From assembly GCF_014652575.1 (NCBI RefSeq), contig NZ_BMZB01000005.1, positions 1 to 64,000 of the forward strand: a DNA stretch of 64,000 bases. Direction: 5' to 3'. This document shows, piece by piece, positions 8,209-18,100 of this stretch (positions within the stretch are counted from its first letter, which is position 1; each line of letters starts with the position of its first letter). Below the pieces are notes generated by a model that saw only the letters and a program-made list of their open reading frames with translations, was not told where the DNA came from and did not search any database. The position numbers and the translations under genes are program-made. The stretch is from Asticcacaulis endophyticus (GTDB taxonomy: Bacteria > Pseudomonadota > Alphaproteobacteria > Caulobacterales > Caulobacteraceae).

Positions 8209-10215
8209 TTACATAAGACCGCATTTCGGACTTTTCAGATACCCCTCAATCAAACCCAGGGTCTCTTCGTGCCATTCGGTGCGCCAAGGCAAGGTATGCC
8301 ACATACCTTTGATTTCGTAGTATTCCACATCCTTGCCCGCCGCCTTCATCGCCTTGGAGAACATGCGCGAATGATCGGTATCAGCCTGCCGGTCATGATC
8401 GCCATGGTACAGCATGATCGGGATATTGGCCTTATCGACGTTTTTCATCGGGTCCATGCCGGTTACCGTCCAGCCCTGCACGTCGCGCTGAAGGTGATTG
8501 TCGCCCCACAGATTGCCGATACGGTCAAGGCTGGCAACCCCTGCCCCGGCGATCGCACATTTATAAGGGCTATTGGGCCGCACGGAGGCCGCAATCGCTG
8601 CAAACCCACCATATGAATAGCCGAAAATGGCCATCCGCTTAGGATCGGCTACGCCTTTTGAGACCAGATAAGCCGCCGCATCGTCCTTATCGTCCTGCAT
8701 CTTTTGGCCCCATTCCTTATCCCCGGCGGTCCAGAGCTTATAGCCCCATCCGTCAGAGCCGCGGTACTGCGGTTGAACGACCGCTATACCGCGCGTGGCC
8801 AGAAACTGTGTCCAGCCGGCCCCGTCCCACCCCAGGTCATCGCGCGCCCACGGGCCGCCATGGGGCATAACCACCAAAGGCACGGGCCCCTTGGCAGGCG
8901 TCCACTCGGGCGGATAGGTCACAAAGGCCGGAATTTCCAGGCCGTCGCGCGCCTTAAAGGTAATGTACTCAGCCTTACCCAACGTCTTAGGATCAATCCA
9001 GGGCCGCTGCTTGCCGAGCAGAGCCAGTTTGCCGCCCTTATAGAGGTAATATTCCGGCGGCAAGTCCGGCGCCTCAACGGTCACAATGGCACTGTCGCGC
9101 GTATCTTTATTCAAGTTAATGTAAACATTTTTATCCGGAAACGCTGCCTTGATTGAGCGCTGAACCGGCTCCCACTGCTCATCGAGAATGACCTGTATCG
9201 CCGCAGGGCCATTGACCGTAATGCTTGAAATCGTAGAGGTCTTGGCTGCCCGGTCAGGTTTGAATCCCACGCCTGAAACGTCGAATTTATCATTGGCGAA
9301 CAGAGGCTCTGCCGAGAATGTCTGTGATTTGATGTCGTAGCTGTAGATCGCCTGATAATTGCGATTGAGGTTGCTGGCAACAATCAGCTTTGACGGATCA
9401 GTGTCAAAGCCCATCGGGGAAATATTGCGACGGTTTTTAAGCTCATAGCTCAGCGGCGCATGATAGACCCATTGGCCCGTGCCACGATCCTTGATGTAAA
9501 CCTTGTACCAAAATTCGTTGCTGACGGGCTCAATTTCAGCCTTGATCAGCGGCTCACCGGTGGCCAGATCGACACCCGCAGACAGGAATGCCGTCTTTTC
9601 ACCGCCCTTAGCCAAAAGTCGGGTTTGGGCCGTCTTGGTGTTAAATTCAAAAATTTCCTGCGCGCCCGTATCGAGATCGGCTTTCTCCATCAGGACCAGA
9701 TCTGGATTATACAGATCATCATTGAAAATACCGACCGTAATGCCACGTTCCTCGGCTTCGCGAACCGCTTTATTGCGAGTTCCTGCTGTGCGGAAAGGTT
9801 CCTCAAACGAGCGGCCCTGAAGGTCCGTGAAATAAAGTTTACGTGTCAGGGTTGGGCGGCCGTCCCGGCCAGTGATGGCCGTTTCCGTAATGAAGAAAAT
9901 TCGGTCATTGCCAATGAAGTCCACTCCGACAATGCGCATATTTTGCGACGGAACCCATACCGGCGTCTTTGAGAGATCATTGGCATCCCAGATCGAAATC
10001 ACTGGCCATTTCTGCCCTTTGGCAGCGACAATCGCCGCGACATGCTTACCGTCCGGCGATATGGTCGCGTTAGTGATAGCTTCATACTGAGACAAGGCTT
10101 CGATGGGTAAGGGGGCCGCCAAAGTGCTGCCAGAATATGCCGAGCCTGAAACGGCCAGAACCGCATATGCAACTTTCTGCCAGCCTTTGAGGGTGTTAGT
10201 TATCTTGTGCGCCAC
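8209..10215 (-). CDS. Secreted S9 family (prolyl oligopeptidase-type) peptidase
   Basis: Serine peptidase of the S9 acylaminoacyl/dipeptidyl-peptidase group, about 668 residues. GTG at 10215 is chosen since GGAGG sits 5 bases upstream; the GTG at 10221 overlaps that site. A signal peptide (VLAVSGSAYSGSTLAAPL) sends it to the periplasm or outside. The N-terminal half is a beta-propeller with a SPDGKHVA repeat. The C-terminal alpha/beta hydrolase has the oxyanion loop VVMPHGGPWARDD, nucleophile GYSYGG (Ser about 535), Asp in HGDHD (about 608) and His in MWHT (about 641). It probably trims peptides for uptake by the receptor encoded next to it. Confidence 0.93.
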   Translation of the reverse strand: MAHKITNTLKGWQKVAYAVLAVSGSAYSGSTLAAPLPIEALSQYEAITNATISPDGKHVAAIVAAKGQKWPVISIWDANDLSKTPVWVPSQNMRIVGVDFIGNDRIFFITETAITGRDGRPTLTRKLYFTDLQGRSFEEPFRTAGTRNKAVREAEERGITVGIFNDDLYNPDLVLMEKADLDTGAQEIFEFNTKTAQTRLLAKGGEKTAFLSAGVDLATGEPLIKAEIEPVSNEFWYKVYIKDRGTGQWVYHAPLSYELKNRRNISPMGFDTDPSKLIVASNLNRNYQAIYSYDIKSQTFSAEPLFANDKFDVSGVGFKPDRAAKTSTISSITVNGPAAIQVILDEQWEPVQRSIKAAFPDKNVYINLNKDTRDSAIVTVEAPDLPPEYYLYKGGKLALLGKQRPWIDPKTLGKAEYITFKARDGLEIPAFVTYPPEWTPAKGPVPLVVMPHGGPWARDDLGWDGAGWTQFLATRGIAVVQPQYRGSDGWGYKLWTAGDKEWGQKMQDDKDDAAAYLVSKGVADPKRMAIFGYSYGGFAAIAASVRPNSPYKCAIAGAGVASLDRIGNLWGDNHLQRDVQGWTVTGMDPMKNVDKANIPIMLYHGDHDRQADTDHSRMFSKAMKAAGKDVEYYEIKGMWHTLPWRTEWHEETLGLIEGYLKSPKCGLM

Positions 10216-10221
10216 GGTCAC

Positions 10222-10509
10222 CTCCAGAAATTACGCCCTAAATGAGACGCTATATATCAGCCTCGTCAAGTGCTTTAGTTTCAACCGAAGCTATTTCTCC
10301 ACATAGCGTGTTTGCGATTGCAAACACTTTTGAGCGAGCGGCGCAATTGCAAAGGACAGCATAGCTCCCAACTTTAGTAGCTATTCCAATCCGTTTAGGG
10401 CCAACCCTGCGCCGTGGCTGCGTCCGCTTTCGACAGCCAACGTCATGCATTTGCTTCCGCTAAGGGCCATAATGAGCCAGAAGCCGCGCATCCACTGCGC
10501 AGATTGCGA
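10222..10509. other. Gap upstream of the peptidase
   Basis: No protein-coding or RNA gene recognised. It should contain the promoter of the S9 peptidase gene. Short frames here have no ribosome site or family resemblance. Confidence 0.4.
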
Positions 10510-10652
10510 CTAAGTGGTCGTTATGCGTTGGCGTTTCGGCAGAAACAGCCACAGACCTGCGCCGATGATCAGGACGACCCCCAGCAGCGTGATCAGGTCG
10601 ATGCGGTCGTGGAAAAAGACATAGCCCAGCCCTAGTCCCCACAGCATTTGCG
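10510..10652 (-). pseudogene. Duplicated 3' end of the EamA transporter gene
   Basis: Read on the minus strand this encodes QMLWGLGLGYVFFHDRIDLI, then TLLGVVLIIGAGLWLFLPKR and QRITTT before TAG at 10510-10512. It matches the last 40 residues of the EamA protein encoded at 12387-13274. By eye 10532-10650 and 12400-12518 differ at about seven bases in 119, with one Ile/Val change. The last few codons differ (QRITTT versus RAT). Upstream of the Gln codon the similarity stops abruptly. There is no start, so it is a displaced gene tail, in the same orientation as the intact gene. Confidence 0.85.
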
Positions 10653-10751
10653 GAAATGGGCACGGCGACTGTCTGACTTCACATCAACCCGACGACCCGC
10701 TATGTGTAATTTGATAAGGCAACAAAGAACAAAGTGCCACAAAGGACTCGT

Positions 10752-11624
10752 ATGCTCCTCCAGAACGGATTTAGGATTTTTTCGAATGACCATACCAGTG
10801 GGAACTGTTTTGCTCCGACCGGTCCATGGCAGACGGCATACGCAAAGGAAATGCAGCGCCGCGGGATTACCACACTGAGATTGAGTCATTCCAACGGGTG
10901 GCGCGACACTAGTATCGCCTTCCTTGCTGAGTTGGACTTCTTAACCGGCGTCGAGATTTACAACTGGGAAATAACGGACTTGAGCCCGGTATTGAACCTG
11001 CCTAAGCTTGAGCATCTTAGCGCCTACTGTACATCCAAAAAGCCGCTAAACATTTCCCAACTTAGTGCGTTGTCAGTTTGTGGCTTCCATTCAAGATCCA
11101 AGTTCATGGGTATCGAGGACTGCCTGAACCTAACCCACTTGAGTATCGAAGGGTCAACAGATGGTGACCTCAGTCGCTATGGAAATCTGAGGCTTCTCAA
11201 GACTCTATCTATTACATCTCGGAGTCTGTCATCTCTTGCCGGAATTGAGCAACTTTTAGGTCTTCAGACACTAGATATACATGATGGCCGGAAACTCGTC
11301 GATGTCACCAGTCTTACTGAATGTCCCACTTTGCGTCATATTGAACTAACTAGCTGCAAGAACATAGCTAGATTACCAGAGCTCAGTCACCTTAGACATC
11401 TGAACACAATCAACCTCATTGATGATGGCAAGATTGATAGTCTTGCGCCCATTTTCGGTTGTCTGTCACTGCAATCGCTTTGGTTTATTGGGAACACCGA
11501 CATTCAAGATGGCCGTCTCGCGCCCCTTTTAGACTTGCCCAATCTTCGCTCGCTTCGATTTGGCCGACGCCGACACTACGACCTGAAACCGGATGAGCTA
11601 CCGGTCAGGTATCAGTCGGACTAG
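10752..11624 (+). CDS. Leucine-rich-repeat protein
   Basis: About 290 residues. AAAGGA at 10740-10745 is well placed for the ATG at 10752 (MLLQNGFRIF), so this start is preferred over the GTG at 10734. From about residue 40 the protein is a row of roughly 21-residue repeats of the LxxLxxLxI type: LAELDFLTGVEIYNW, LSPVLNLPKLEHLS, LAGIEQLLGLQTLDI, LAPLLDLPNLRSLRF. This makes a curved solenoid that normally binds another protein. There is no signal peptide or membrane segment. Cytoplasmic LRR proteins like this often accompany mobile or toxin-related DNA. It lies between the two copies of the EamA 3' end, so it was probably inserted with the next gene. Confidence 0.75.
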   Translation: MLLQNGFRIFSNDHTSGNCFAPTGPWQTAYAKEMQRRGITTLRLSHSNGWRDTSIAFLAELDFLTGVEIYNWEITDLSPVLNLPKLEHLSAYCTSKKPLNISQLSALSVCGFHSRSKFMGIEDCLNLTHLSIEGSTDGDLSRYGNLRLLKTLSITSRSLSSLAGIEQLLGLQTLDIHDGRKLVDVTSLTECPTLRHIELTSCKNIARLPELSHLRHLNTINLIDDGKIDSLAPIFGCLSLQSLWFIGNTDIQDGRLAPLLDLPNLRSLRFGRRRHYDLKPDELPVRYQSD

Positions 11625-11737
11625 ACCGGCGCGACAGCACTCAAGTTGGAGATGAATTTACCGGATTTCATTGATTGCCCCTTACCCTCACGGTAAAATT
11701 GTATAAGGCGCTGAGGGTTTTGGGAAGGTCGGGTGGT

Positions 11738-12376
11738 GTGAAGTCGGGTAAAATCAGCGCATTGGGTATCGTCGCGGTTCTAGCGGGATTTGCCTTTGTG
11801 ATCGGGAGTCGGAGGGTTGGGGAAGCCGATCTGCGCTGGATGCGTTGGGAAGCGCCGCCCGAAGCGAGTTTGACGGTCGCTCAGGGATATTTCTACCCAC
11901 AAGCCCATGATCTGCAATGCAAGCCGCCTGGATGTCGTCAGGCAGAGCTGTTGTTTAAGCCGGATGGCGGGGAGGCTATCGAGCTTAACTGCGAGCCGTT
12001 TCCGGCCATAAATACGTGCCTTTATGACAGGGAGGGGACGGGGGACAATCTCTGGATCGCCGGGAAAACCGTTGAGATTAAATATTACGACCGCTGGCCC
12101 GGTCAGCGCACGGATGAATATATGCTCATGGCCATCAGCCAAAACGGCAAGGCTGTTATGCGCTATGATGATCGGGTCGCCTCTGTCAGATCAACGGCGA
12201 CCAATGAGCGGATTCGCGGGGGTCGAAGATCTGGAGATCTCTACTTTTATCGCTGGGTGGGGCGAAGCTTCTATTTTCAGTTGACGATCTGGGGCGGTAT
12301 TGTGGGGGCAGGCGCATCGGCGGCCCTGTTGATCCGGCATATCATCAGAGTTCGCCGAAGGCGCTCAGAAATCTGA
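11738..12376 (+). CDS. Two-TM hypothetical protein
   Basis: About 212 residues from a GTG at 11738 with GGGAAGG upstream; an upstream TTG at 11675 would add 21 residues and cannot be excluded. A membrane segment near the N-terminus (LGIVAVLAGFAFVIGS) and one near the C-terminus (GGIVGAGASAALLI) hold an extracytoplasmic domain with four Cys residues (QCKPPGC, NCEPF, TCLYDR), probably disulfide-bonded. The C-terminus is a very basic tail RRRRSEI. I do not recognise the family. It ends 10 bases before the end of the convergent EamA gene and lies inside the segment bracketed by the EamA tail duplication. Confidence 0.65.
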   Translation: MKSGKISALGIVAVLAGFAFVIGSRRVGEADLRWMRWEAPPEASLTVAQGYFYPQAHDLQCKPPGCRQAELLFKPDGGEAIELNCEPFPAINTCLYDREGTGDNLWIAGKTVEIKYYDRWPGQRTDEYMLMAISQNGKAVMRYDDRVASVRSTATNERIRGGRRSGDLYFYRWVGRSFYFQLTIWGGIVGAGASAALLIRHIIRVRRRRSEI

Positions 12377-12386
12377 ACGGCGGCGG

Positions 12387-13274
12387 TCATGTCGCCCGAC
12401 GTTTCGGCAAAAAGAGCCACAGGCCCGCGCCGACGATCAGGACGACCCCCAGCAGCGTGATCAGGTCGATGCGGTCGTGGAAAAAGACATAGCCCAGCCC
12501 CAGTCCCCACAGCATTTGTGAATACTGGGTGGGGGCGATCTGGCTGGCGGGCGACAGGCGTGACGCGAACATCAGCAGCATATTCCCGCCGGCCGACAGC
12601 GTGGCATAAAACGCAATCGCCACCCACTGCATCGGCTTCGGCGGCACAAAGCCGGGGATCATCAACAACGCAAAAATCACCAGCGGAAACAACTGACCGG
12701 CCCCAAACAGGCTGATCGGCTTTTCGGTCTGCCCGACTTTGCGCAACAAAACCGACAGGCCCGCGCCGGTAAATCCGCAGGTGAGGGCTGCAATATGGCC
12801 AATCTCAATCTCACGAAACCCTGGCCTTAAGACCACCAGAACGCCGATGAATCCTAAGCTAATGGCCGCCCAGCCGCTTAACGTGACCTTCTCACTGAGG
12901 AACCACACCGACATGGCCGTGACCGCCAACGGCATCAGGAAGATCAGGGCAAAGGCTTCGGCCATGCTCAGGTGGGTGAAGGCCAGCACGCTGGTCAGGA
13001 TATTGATGACCGACAATATGCCGCGCAACACCCACAGGCCCGGCCGCTTGGGGCGGACCAGATCAACCGCCGCCGTGCCGCGCGTCCACACAAACGGCAG
13101 CAACAGCACCGAAAAGGCCGCGCTGAAAAACCCAAGCTGATAGGCGGGCAGGGCACCGTGGATGGATTTGATAAAGGCGTCGGAAATGGCAAACGACGCA
13201 AAGGCCAAAAAACCCAGCAAAATCCCTTTAGGCATGACACACACTCTATAGTTTACAAATACAGACATGGCCAC
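12387..13274 (-). CDS. EamA/DMT-family transporter
   Basis: Inner-membrane carrier of the drug/metabolite transporter superfamily, about ten membrane helices in two EamA repeats of five. Length 282-295 residues depending on start: GGGAGA lies upstream of the GTG at 13274 and of the ATG at 13268, whereas the ATG at 13235 (MPKGILLGFLAF) gives the usual N-terminus but lacks a clear ribosome site. Conserved features include LRGILS at the repeat boundary and FHDRIDLITLLGVVLI in the last helices. Substrate unknown; the family exports amino acids, nucleosides and drugs. Its last 120 bases occur a second time at 10532-10650. Confidence 0.88.
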   Translation of the reverse strand: MAMSVFVNYRVCVMPKGILLGFLAFASFAISDAFIKSIHGALPAYQLGFFSAAFSVLLLPFVWTRGTAAVDLVRPKRPGLWVLRGILSVINILTSVLAFTHLSMAEAFALIFLMPLAVTAMSVWFLSEKVTLSGWAAISLGFIGVLVVLRPGFREIEIGHIAALTCGFTGAGLSVLLRKVGQTEKPISLFGAGQLFPLVIFALLMIPGFVPPKPMQWVAIAFYATLSAGGNMLLMFASRLSPASQIAPTQYSQMLWGLGLGYVFFHDRIDLITLLGVVLIVGAGLWLFLPKRRAT

Positions 13275-13402
13275 GGTTCTCCCGCTGCTCTATGAGGCGG
13301 GTAATAGCACGGCTGCGCAGAAACAAAGGTCTCAAATCTTATTGCATTTTATGGACGCGGGTGATGATCTGATCGGCGGTCCGATCCTTATGAGGCGGTG
13401 GC

Positions 13403-14491
13403 GTGAAGTTAAGCTCATATCCGAAACTGGCGGTACGACTGACGCCGAAAATCTGGCGCCGGGTATCGGGGCGCGTGGTCGGACGCTGGCAGCGGGTGTG
13501 GCGCGATGCCCTGGCCTCATCGATCGCGGCGGTGGTGACGTGGTTTCTGGCCCGGCATCTGTTCGGCCATGAGATGCCGCTGTTTGCGGCCATCAGCGCG
13601 ATAATTTGCCTGGCGCCCGGTCTGCCCAGCCATTCGCGGCAGGCGGTGGGGATTCTTGTGGGCGTATTCACCGGTATTGTGGTCGGGGAAACCGTGCTGT
13701 GGCTGCCGCCGGACTGGCGGCTGGTGCAGTTTGCGCTGGCGCCGTTTCTGGCCATGATTGTCGCGTCAAGCTATGGGCTGCCAGTGGTGGTGCCGATACA
13801 GGCGGGGACATCGGCGCTGCTGGTGATCGCCATCGGGCCGGAAACCGCCGGTGAAGCGCGGATGCTGGATGTCATTCTGGGGGCCGGGGTCGGGCTGCTG
13901 TTCAGTCAGATCCTGATCACGCCCGACCCGTTGCGCACGATTGACGGGGCGGCGCGTGAGCTGTTGAGCAGCCTGGCCGACGGCATGGAAGGCTGCGCCG
14001 AGGCGCTGCGCCATCAGCAACCGTCGCGCTCCGAAGCGGCCCTGATCGGGCTGTCGGACGCGCACCGCAGTATCGTCAGCATGAACAGCTCGATCTCCAA
14101 TGCCCGCGATGACGCCAAATGGTCCCTGCGCGGGCGGTTCATGGCGGCGGAGGTGCGTGATATCGCTGCCCGTTATGACCGCCATGCCATCCGGCTTTAT
14201 GCGGCCAGTGTGCTGTTTGCCGATAACCTTAACTATGTGCTGCGGGAGACGGCCAAAGACGCGGGCGGGTCGCCGCCGGAAAGCCTGATCGTGCGGGTTG
14301 AGACTATGGCGGATATCCTGCGCCATATGGCTGAGGGCGATCCGCTCAACATGCCGGCAGGTTCCGACGCGCCGCCCGATTATCCGCGGCTTCAGGCCGA
14401 ATCTGCGGCGTGGGTGGTGTGTTATCACCACCTTGATCTGGTGAATAAGGCGCTCAAGGCCTTCAATCCCCACGAAGTGCGGCAGGGGTAA
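13403..14491 (+). CDS. FUSC-family inner-membrane protein (aromatic acid exporter type)
   Basis: 362 residues from a GTG with GAGG at 13392-13395. A cytoplasmic basic N-terminus precedes about five or six membrane helices (residues 40-165) containing the family hallmarks FAAISAIICLAPG and GIVVGETVLW. A long soluble C-terminal helical domain follows. This is one half-repeat of the FUSC/YhfK/AaeB-like architecture. Members export hydroxylated aromatic acids or are of unknown specificity; no partner membrane-fusion protein is encoded alongside, so substrate is unassigned. Confidence 0.85.
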   Translation: MKLSSYPKLAVRLTPKIWRRVSGRVVGRWQRVWRDALASSIAAVVTWFLARHLFGHEMPLFAAISAIICLAPGLPSHSRQAVGILVGVFTGIVVGETVLWLPPDWRLVQFALAPFLAMIVASSYGLPVVVPIQAGTSALLVIAIGPETAGEARMLDVILGAGVGLLFSQILITPDPLRTIDGAARELLSSLADGMEGCAEALRHQQPSRSEAALIGLSDAHRSIVSMNSSISNARDDAKWSLRGRFMAAEVRDIAARYDRHAIRLYAASVLFADNLNYVLRETAKDAGGSPPESLIVRVETMADILRHMAEGDPLNMPAGSDAPPDYPRLQAESAAWVVCYHHLDLVNKALKAFNPHEVRQG

Positions 14492-15135
14492 CCCGAATTT
14501 TTCTGACACAATTGAACAATATTGCGGCGGCCCTGATTTCGCGGGGCCTGGGGTGTGGTTGCGCCTGACACTATTTTGTCGGCGTGATTGAAGTTGATTT
14601 CATGATTTCACAGGTAATTTTCTATTCAATAATAAAAAATAATAATCGATCATGATTTTTATAAGTAAAATTATAAGATTATCTTATCATAAGTATTAGT
14701 ATTGATTGCGCTATGTTGCAATTTTGTTTGGATTTTGACGCAAATATTGGATGTATTTTTCAGTATTGTTTGTGTGTAATGTTAGTAATTGTGGTGTCTA
14801 AAATGTGGCGATTGTGTGTCTGTGTTGTGATGTGCTTAAAATTTGATATCTTTGTTATGTCAAAAAGGGCTTTGGTATTTACAATTTTGTCAAAACAGCT
14901 TGACTGATCGTAATTGATTGTTAATGATGGAATGAGATAAGATTGATAAAACGATCACAAAAGATCATGCACGGGAGAAGGTTCGGCCATGGTGTCCTCA
15001 ACGGACAGCATGTCGGGCGATGGGGTTGAGGGCGCAGTTTGGGCGTTCTGGCACGCTTCCGGGTCAGTCTTAAAGCACCAGATCGGCGCGATAAACGCGT
15101 CGGCAACAACACTACGCCAGGAGCCCGCAATAGCT
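14492..15135. other. Long AT-rich leader region upstream of a TonB receptor gene
   Basis: About 640 bases with no convincing gene; 14580-14900 is sharply richer in A/T than its surroundings. A 64-codon hydrophobic frame at 14713-14907 has no ribosome site. The receptor frame is open back to 14989 but those extra residues are not signal-peptide-like. The region probably holds the receptor promoter and an untranslated leader. Confidence 0.5.
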
Positions 15136-18100
15136 ATGACTTCCCGTATCACGCACACATTTGGCGCGCGTCTGCGCCGCAGCCTGAACCTGAGCACCGC
15201 CATGGTCGCGGTGGCCGTCATGTCGGCTTCCGGCGTCGCCATGGCTCAGGAGGCTGCCCCGGCCGCGCAGACCATGTCGGAAGCGGTTGACGATCAGGTG
15301 CAGGAAGTCGTCGTTGTCGGCACGCGCTCCAGTCTTCAGTCGGCCATGAACCGTAAGAAGCGCGCCGGCACGGTGTCGGATTCGATCGTTGCCGAAGATA
15401 TCGGTCAGTTTCCCGACAAAAACGTCGGTGAAGCTCTGGGCCGTGTTACGGGCGTGCAGTTGTCGCGTGATATGGGTGAGGGCAGTGCAGTCTCGATCCG
15501 CGGCGTTGAGCCAGACCTGAACCGTATCGAAATCAATGGCATGAGCGTGCTGTCGACGGCGGGCAACCTTAACGTCTATGGCGGCGGTGGCCGTTCCAAC
15601 GACTTCCGCGAACTGCCATCGGAAATGGTCAAGTCGATCGACGTGTTCAAGGGCTTTACGGCTGATATGACCGAAGGCGGTATTGGCGGCACGGTCAGTG
15701 TTCAGACCCGCAAGCCCCTCGACTTCAAAAAGCCGACCTTCTCGATCACGGCGTCAGCGCAAAACCTGGATACCATGGACGGCTGGAAGCCGCGCACCAG
15801 CCTGTTTGGCGCGACCCAGTTGTTTGATGGCAAGCTTGGCCTGATGGGCAGTCTCAACTTTGATAAGGTTGTCACCCGCGGCGACTATTATGACGACCAT
15901 TCGTGGGCGCGTCTGGCGGATTTCGACAATTCTGACGAAAAGACGGTCAGCTATTTCAACCAGACCTACGGCAACGACGTCAGCGATTACATCTCAGGCT
16001 TCCAGACCGAGGCAAGCTGCGCCAGCATCGCCGCGGTTGGCACCCTGACCGCCACTCAGGCCCGCACAGCGTGCGAAAGCCAGTGGTATGATTATCAGCC
16101 GCGCGTGCCGCGCTACCGCGTCTGGACGCGTGATGATAACCGCTCTTCGGGCGAATTTACCGCGCAGTACAAGTTTAATGATCAGATGGACGCCTTCGTC
16201 ACCTATCAAAAGAACAAACGTACTCAGGTGCTTAACGACATCAACTATGGCACCGATTTCACGGCTCTGAACCGTTTGAACTATGGTTCGGCCTGTAACG
16301 TAACGGTTGCCAACGCCGGGGCCGTACCGGGTGTAGTGGTCGATGAAAACCACAACGTAACTGAATATGTCGTCGGTAACTGCCTTGGGACGACGGGGCG
16401 CGGCGGCAACAATGCCTTCAGCGTTTCCTCGCGCGATTTCCAGTACGAGTCGAGCTCCGAATACGTCTCTTACGGTTTCAACTATAATGGTGAGCGCTGG
16501 ACGGTAAAGTTCCAGGGCAGCAATGGTGAAACCGAGACCCTGAGCGAAACCAACAATGTCAGCGTGAGTTACAACACGCCGGGCCTGAAGGTCACTATCG
16601 ACCCTAATGGTTCTGCGCCCATCTTTACGTTTGCTGATGGCTACAGCCCGTCTGATGCCAGCGCGGTCAGCCAGTGGCAGATTCAGTATCGTCCGTCGCA
16701 ATCGGCAAACAGCGAAGATCAGTATAAGCTCGATTTCGAATATCGCGCCGAACTGCCGTTCCTGAAAGCCGTTAAGTTTGGTGGCCGTATGACCGACGCC
16801 ACAACTTCGGGCTATGGTTACGGCGGCTTCATCGTCGATGCCGGGGCAAACCTGGGCAGCGTGCTCGACAATACCGTGATCTACGCCAACTCGGTCAATT
16901 CCACAGCGCTGGTGTCTAACGGAGCCACCGCCGATCAGACCGAAGCTGTGTACGGCAATCCGTATGAAACCAACTTCTGGAACACCACCGAAACCTGGTC
17001 ACGCGGCTTCTCGAACCAGATTTTTGCGGGCGCTATGACGCCGCTGCCGTCTTCGTTCTATTATGGCGGCGGTGGTCTGCCGACAGACTGGCTCTACCCG
17101 ACTTTTAACGGCGTGGCTCAGTATCTGGATACGTCGCATTTCAATCTGGATAACCTCTACACGACCACTGGCAGCGACGGTAAGCCTTACGACCAGATCC
17201 CATACAACATTCAGGAAAAGACCGACGCCCAGTACGTCCGTTTTGACTATGCCTTCCCGGCTTTTGGTTACGAAGTTGACGGTAACTTCGGCGTTCGCCG
17301 CGTCCACACCGAAACCACAGCCACAGGCCAGAACACCCGCCGCGAAACCCGCGACGTTAATGGCACCGCTACCACTGGCATAGTGTCCAACACTCTGACC
17401 TCGATGACCAAGGACTATACGGTCTGGTTGCCGAGCTTTAACATCAATACCTGGCTGATCGACAATGAGCTGAGCGTGCGCGCCGGTTTCGCCAAGCTGA
17501 TGGCGCGGCCTTTGGTCAACTTCCTGCAACCGAGCATCGACTGCACCATCAACTATTCTAATGACGTTAGCGATCCGGGGGCGCTCGATAGCTGTAATGC
17601 CGGTAATCCGGGCCTGAAGCCTTATCGTGCCGATCAGTTCGACCTGTCGTTCGAGTGGTATCCGAACCGCGATACTCAGCTTTCGGCTGGCTTCTTCCAT
17701 AAGAATATCCGCTCGTTCTACATCTCCTCGCGCACCAGCCTTGGGCCTACGGATGTGTTCGGTGATGGCGTGATTTACGATTACAACACCTATGTCAACG
17801 GTTCAGGGGCCAAGATTTCGGGCCTTGAACTGACGGCGAAAACGGCCTTCACATTCCTGCCGGGCTGGCTGTCGGGCTTTGGCGCCGATGCCAACTACAC
17901 CTATCAGGAAGCCAAGGATGTTGGCGTCTACAGCCAGCTTGATGGTTCTGAATTGCCCTATCCGGGCCTGTCGTCTGACAGCTATAACCTGACCTTCTGG
18001 TACGATAAGGGTCCGATCAATGCCCGTCTGGCCTATAACTATCGCTCTGAATATCTGGTGACGGCGGCGGATGTTTCGCTCAACCCGATCTTTAAGGACC

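Noticed and set aside
12277-12627. 116-codon minus-strand frame over the EamA 3' end
   Set aside because: Out-of-frame shadow of the EamA gene; its likeness to a frame at 10460-10663 only reflects the DNA duplication.
14713-14907. 64-codon Cys/Val-rich frame in the AT-rich leader
   Set aside because: No ribosome site, composition explained by AT-rich DNA.
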